A stretch of DNA of 7,367 nt, from NCBI GenBank assembly GCA_027486275.1, contig JAIXPM010000014.1, forward strand, positions 1-7,367, read 5' to 3'. The DNA comes from Sphingomonadales bacterium. Lineage in GTDB: Bacteria; Pseudomonadota; Alphaproteobacteria; Sphingomonadales; Sphingomonadaceae. A program made the translations under genes and the position numbers. Position 1 is the first letter of the stretch. Each line of letters begins with the position of its first letter. Positions 6,873 to 7,367 of this stretch are shown one piece after another. The notes below the pieces were generated by a model that did no database searches, had not been told where the DNA came from, and worked only from the letters and a program-made list of their open reading frames with translations.

Positions 6873-7367
6873 TCACGCTGCCGGCAGGTCCTTCGCCAAA
6901 CGGTCGCGCAGTTCGCGCCGCAGGAACTTGCCGCTGGCGTTGCGCGGCAGCGCTTCGGCCATGAACCAGATGTGGCGCGGCACCTTGTAGTTGGAGATCA
7001 GGCTGCCGACAAAGCTGCGCAGCGCCGCCTCATCCAGGCTTTCGCCCGGCTTCAGCACCACGGCCACGGCCACTTCCTCACCCAGCCGGTGATCGGGCAC
7101 GCCGAACACGCAGCATTCGGCCACCGCAGGATGGCGGTAGATGGCGGCTTCAACTTCCGCGCAATAGACATTCTCGCCGCCGCGCAGCACCATGTCCTTC
7201 TTGCGATCGACGATGAAGATGAAGCCGTCTTCGTCAATGCGGGCGATGTCGCCGGTGTGCAGCCAGCCATCAGTGATCGAAGCCGCGGTCGCCTCAGGGC
7301 GGTTGATATAGCCCTTGATGACAGCGGCGCCCTTCACCCACAGCTCGCCGATCTCGCCCGGCGCCAC
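6873..7367 (-). CDS. Acyl-CoA synthetase / AMP-binding enzyme, C-terminal part (5' end outside window)
   Basis: These are the last 164 residues of a class I adenylate-forming enzyme read on the minus strand. The GTG at 7365-7367 is an internal codon by homology, so the true start lies beyond the window. Visible core motifs, numbered within the fragment, are GEIGELWVKG (4-13), GWLHTGD (34-40) with the ribose-contacting Asp40, DRKKDMVLRGGENVY (54-68) at the domain hinge, and PRNASGKFLRREL (141-153) with the catalytic Lys147 of the adenylation step. Such enzymes activate a carboxylic acid with ATP and usually transfer it to coenzyme A. The GGENVYCAEVE form resembles medium/long-chain fatty acid or related acyl-CoA ligases. 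The substrate cannot be named, because the acid-binding N-terminal domain is missing. It converges on the SPOR gene across a 15-base gap and is probably unrelated to the plus-strand genes. Confidence 0.93.
   Translation of the reverse strand: MAPGEIGELWVKGAAVIKGYINRPEATAASITDGWLHTGDIARIDEDGFIFIVDRKKDMVLRGGENVYCAEVEAAIYRHPAVAECCVFGVPDHRLGEEVAVAVVLKPGESLDEAALRSFVGSLISNYKVPRHIWFMAEALPRNASGKFLRRELRDRLAKDLPAA

Noticed and set aside
6868..6885. Possible terminator between the convergent genes (GCCGG and CCGGC with an 8-base spacer)
   Set aside because: The stem is only 5 base pairs with no T-run on either side, and it overlaps the end of the minus-strand coding region. Such pairs are common in GC-rich DNA.
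6388..6990. A 200-codon plus-strand open frame across the end of the SPOR gene and into the acyl-CoA synthetase gene
   Set aside because: It has Pro/Arg-rich shadow composition and runs across two well-supported genes.

Overview
The window is GC-rich (roughly two-thirds G+C by eye), gene-dense DNA. It holds six protein-coding genes, two of them cut by the window edges. The pyrB/degenerate-pyrC pair, the SPOR protein with Sel1-like repeats and the general codon style suggest an alphaproteobacterium, most likely in the Sphingomonadales. That placement is inference, because no rRNA or other phylogenetic marker is present.

Layout. (1) Positions 1-1113 (+) hold the 3' part of an MgtC/SapB-DUF4010 family membrane protein. 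(2) A 731-residue membrane protein with a C-terminal spermidine-synthase-like domain follows at 1110-3305 (+), overlapping the previous gene by ATGA. (3) After a 65-base gap comes pyrB (aspartate carbamoyltransferase) at 3371-4360 (+). (4) A dihydroorotase homologue that has lost most of its metal ligands lies at 4357-5595 (+), overlapping pyrB by ATGA. (5) A secreted Sel1-repeat/SPOR protein at 5583-6857 (+) starts on a TTG codon inside the end of the pyrC-like gene. (6) The C-terminal part of an acyl-CoA synthetase-type adenylating enzyme lies at 6873-7367 on the minus strand and converges on gene 5 across 15 bases.

Genes 1-2 and genes 3-4-5 look like two translationally coupled groups. They may be one transcript, since the only gap between them is 65 bases and shows no convincing promoter or terminator. 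The best-supported functional unit is pyrB with the non-catalytic pyrC homologue. This arrangement is known from Pseudomonas-type (class A) aspartate carbamoyltransferase, where the inactive dihydroorotase is a structural partner of the ATCase. A true dihydroorotase would then be encoded elsewhere. The SPOR gene coupled behind it is expected to act at the cell envelope or septum and has no obvious link to pyrimidine synthesis. No RNA gene, mobile element, CRISPR array or origin was seen, and no gene-free stretch exceeds 65 bases.
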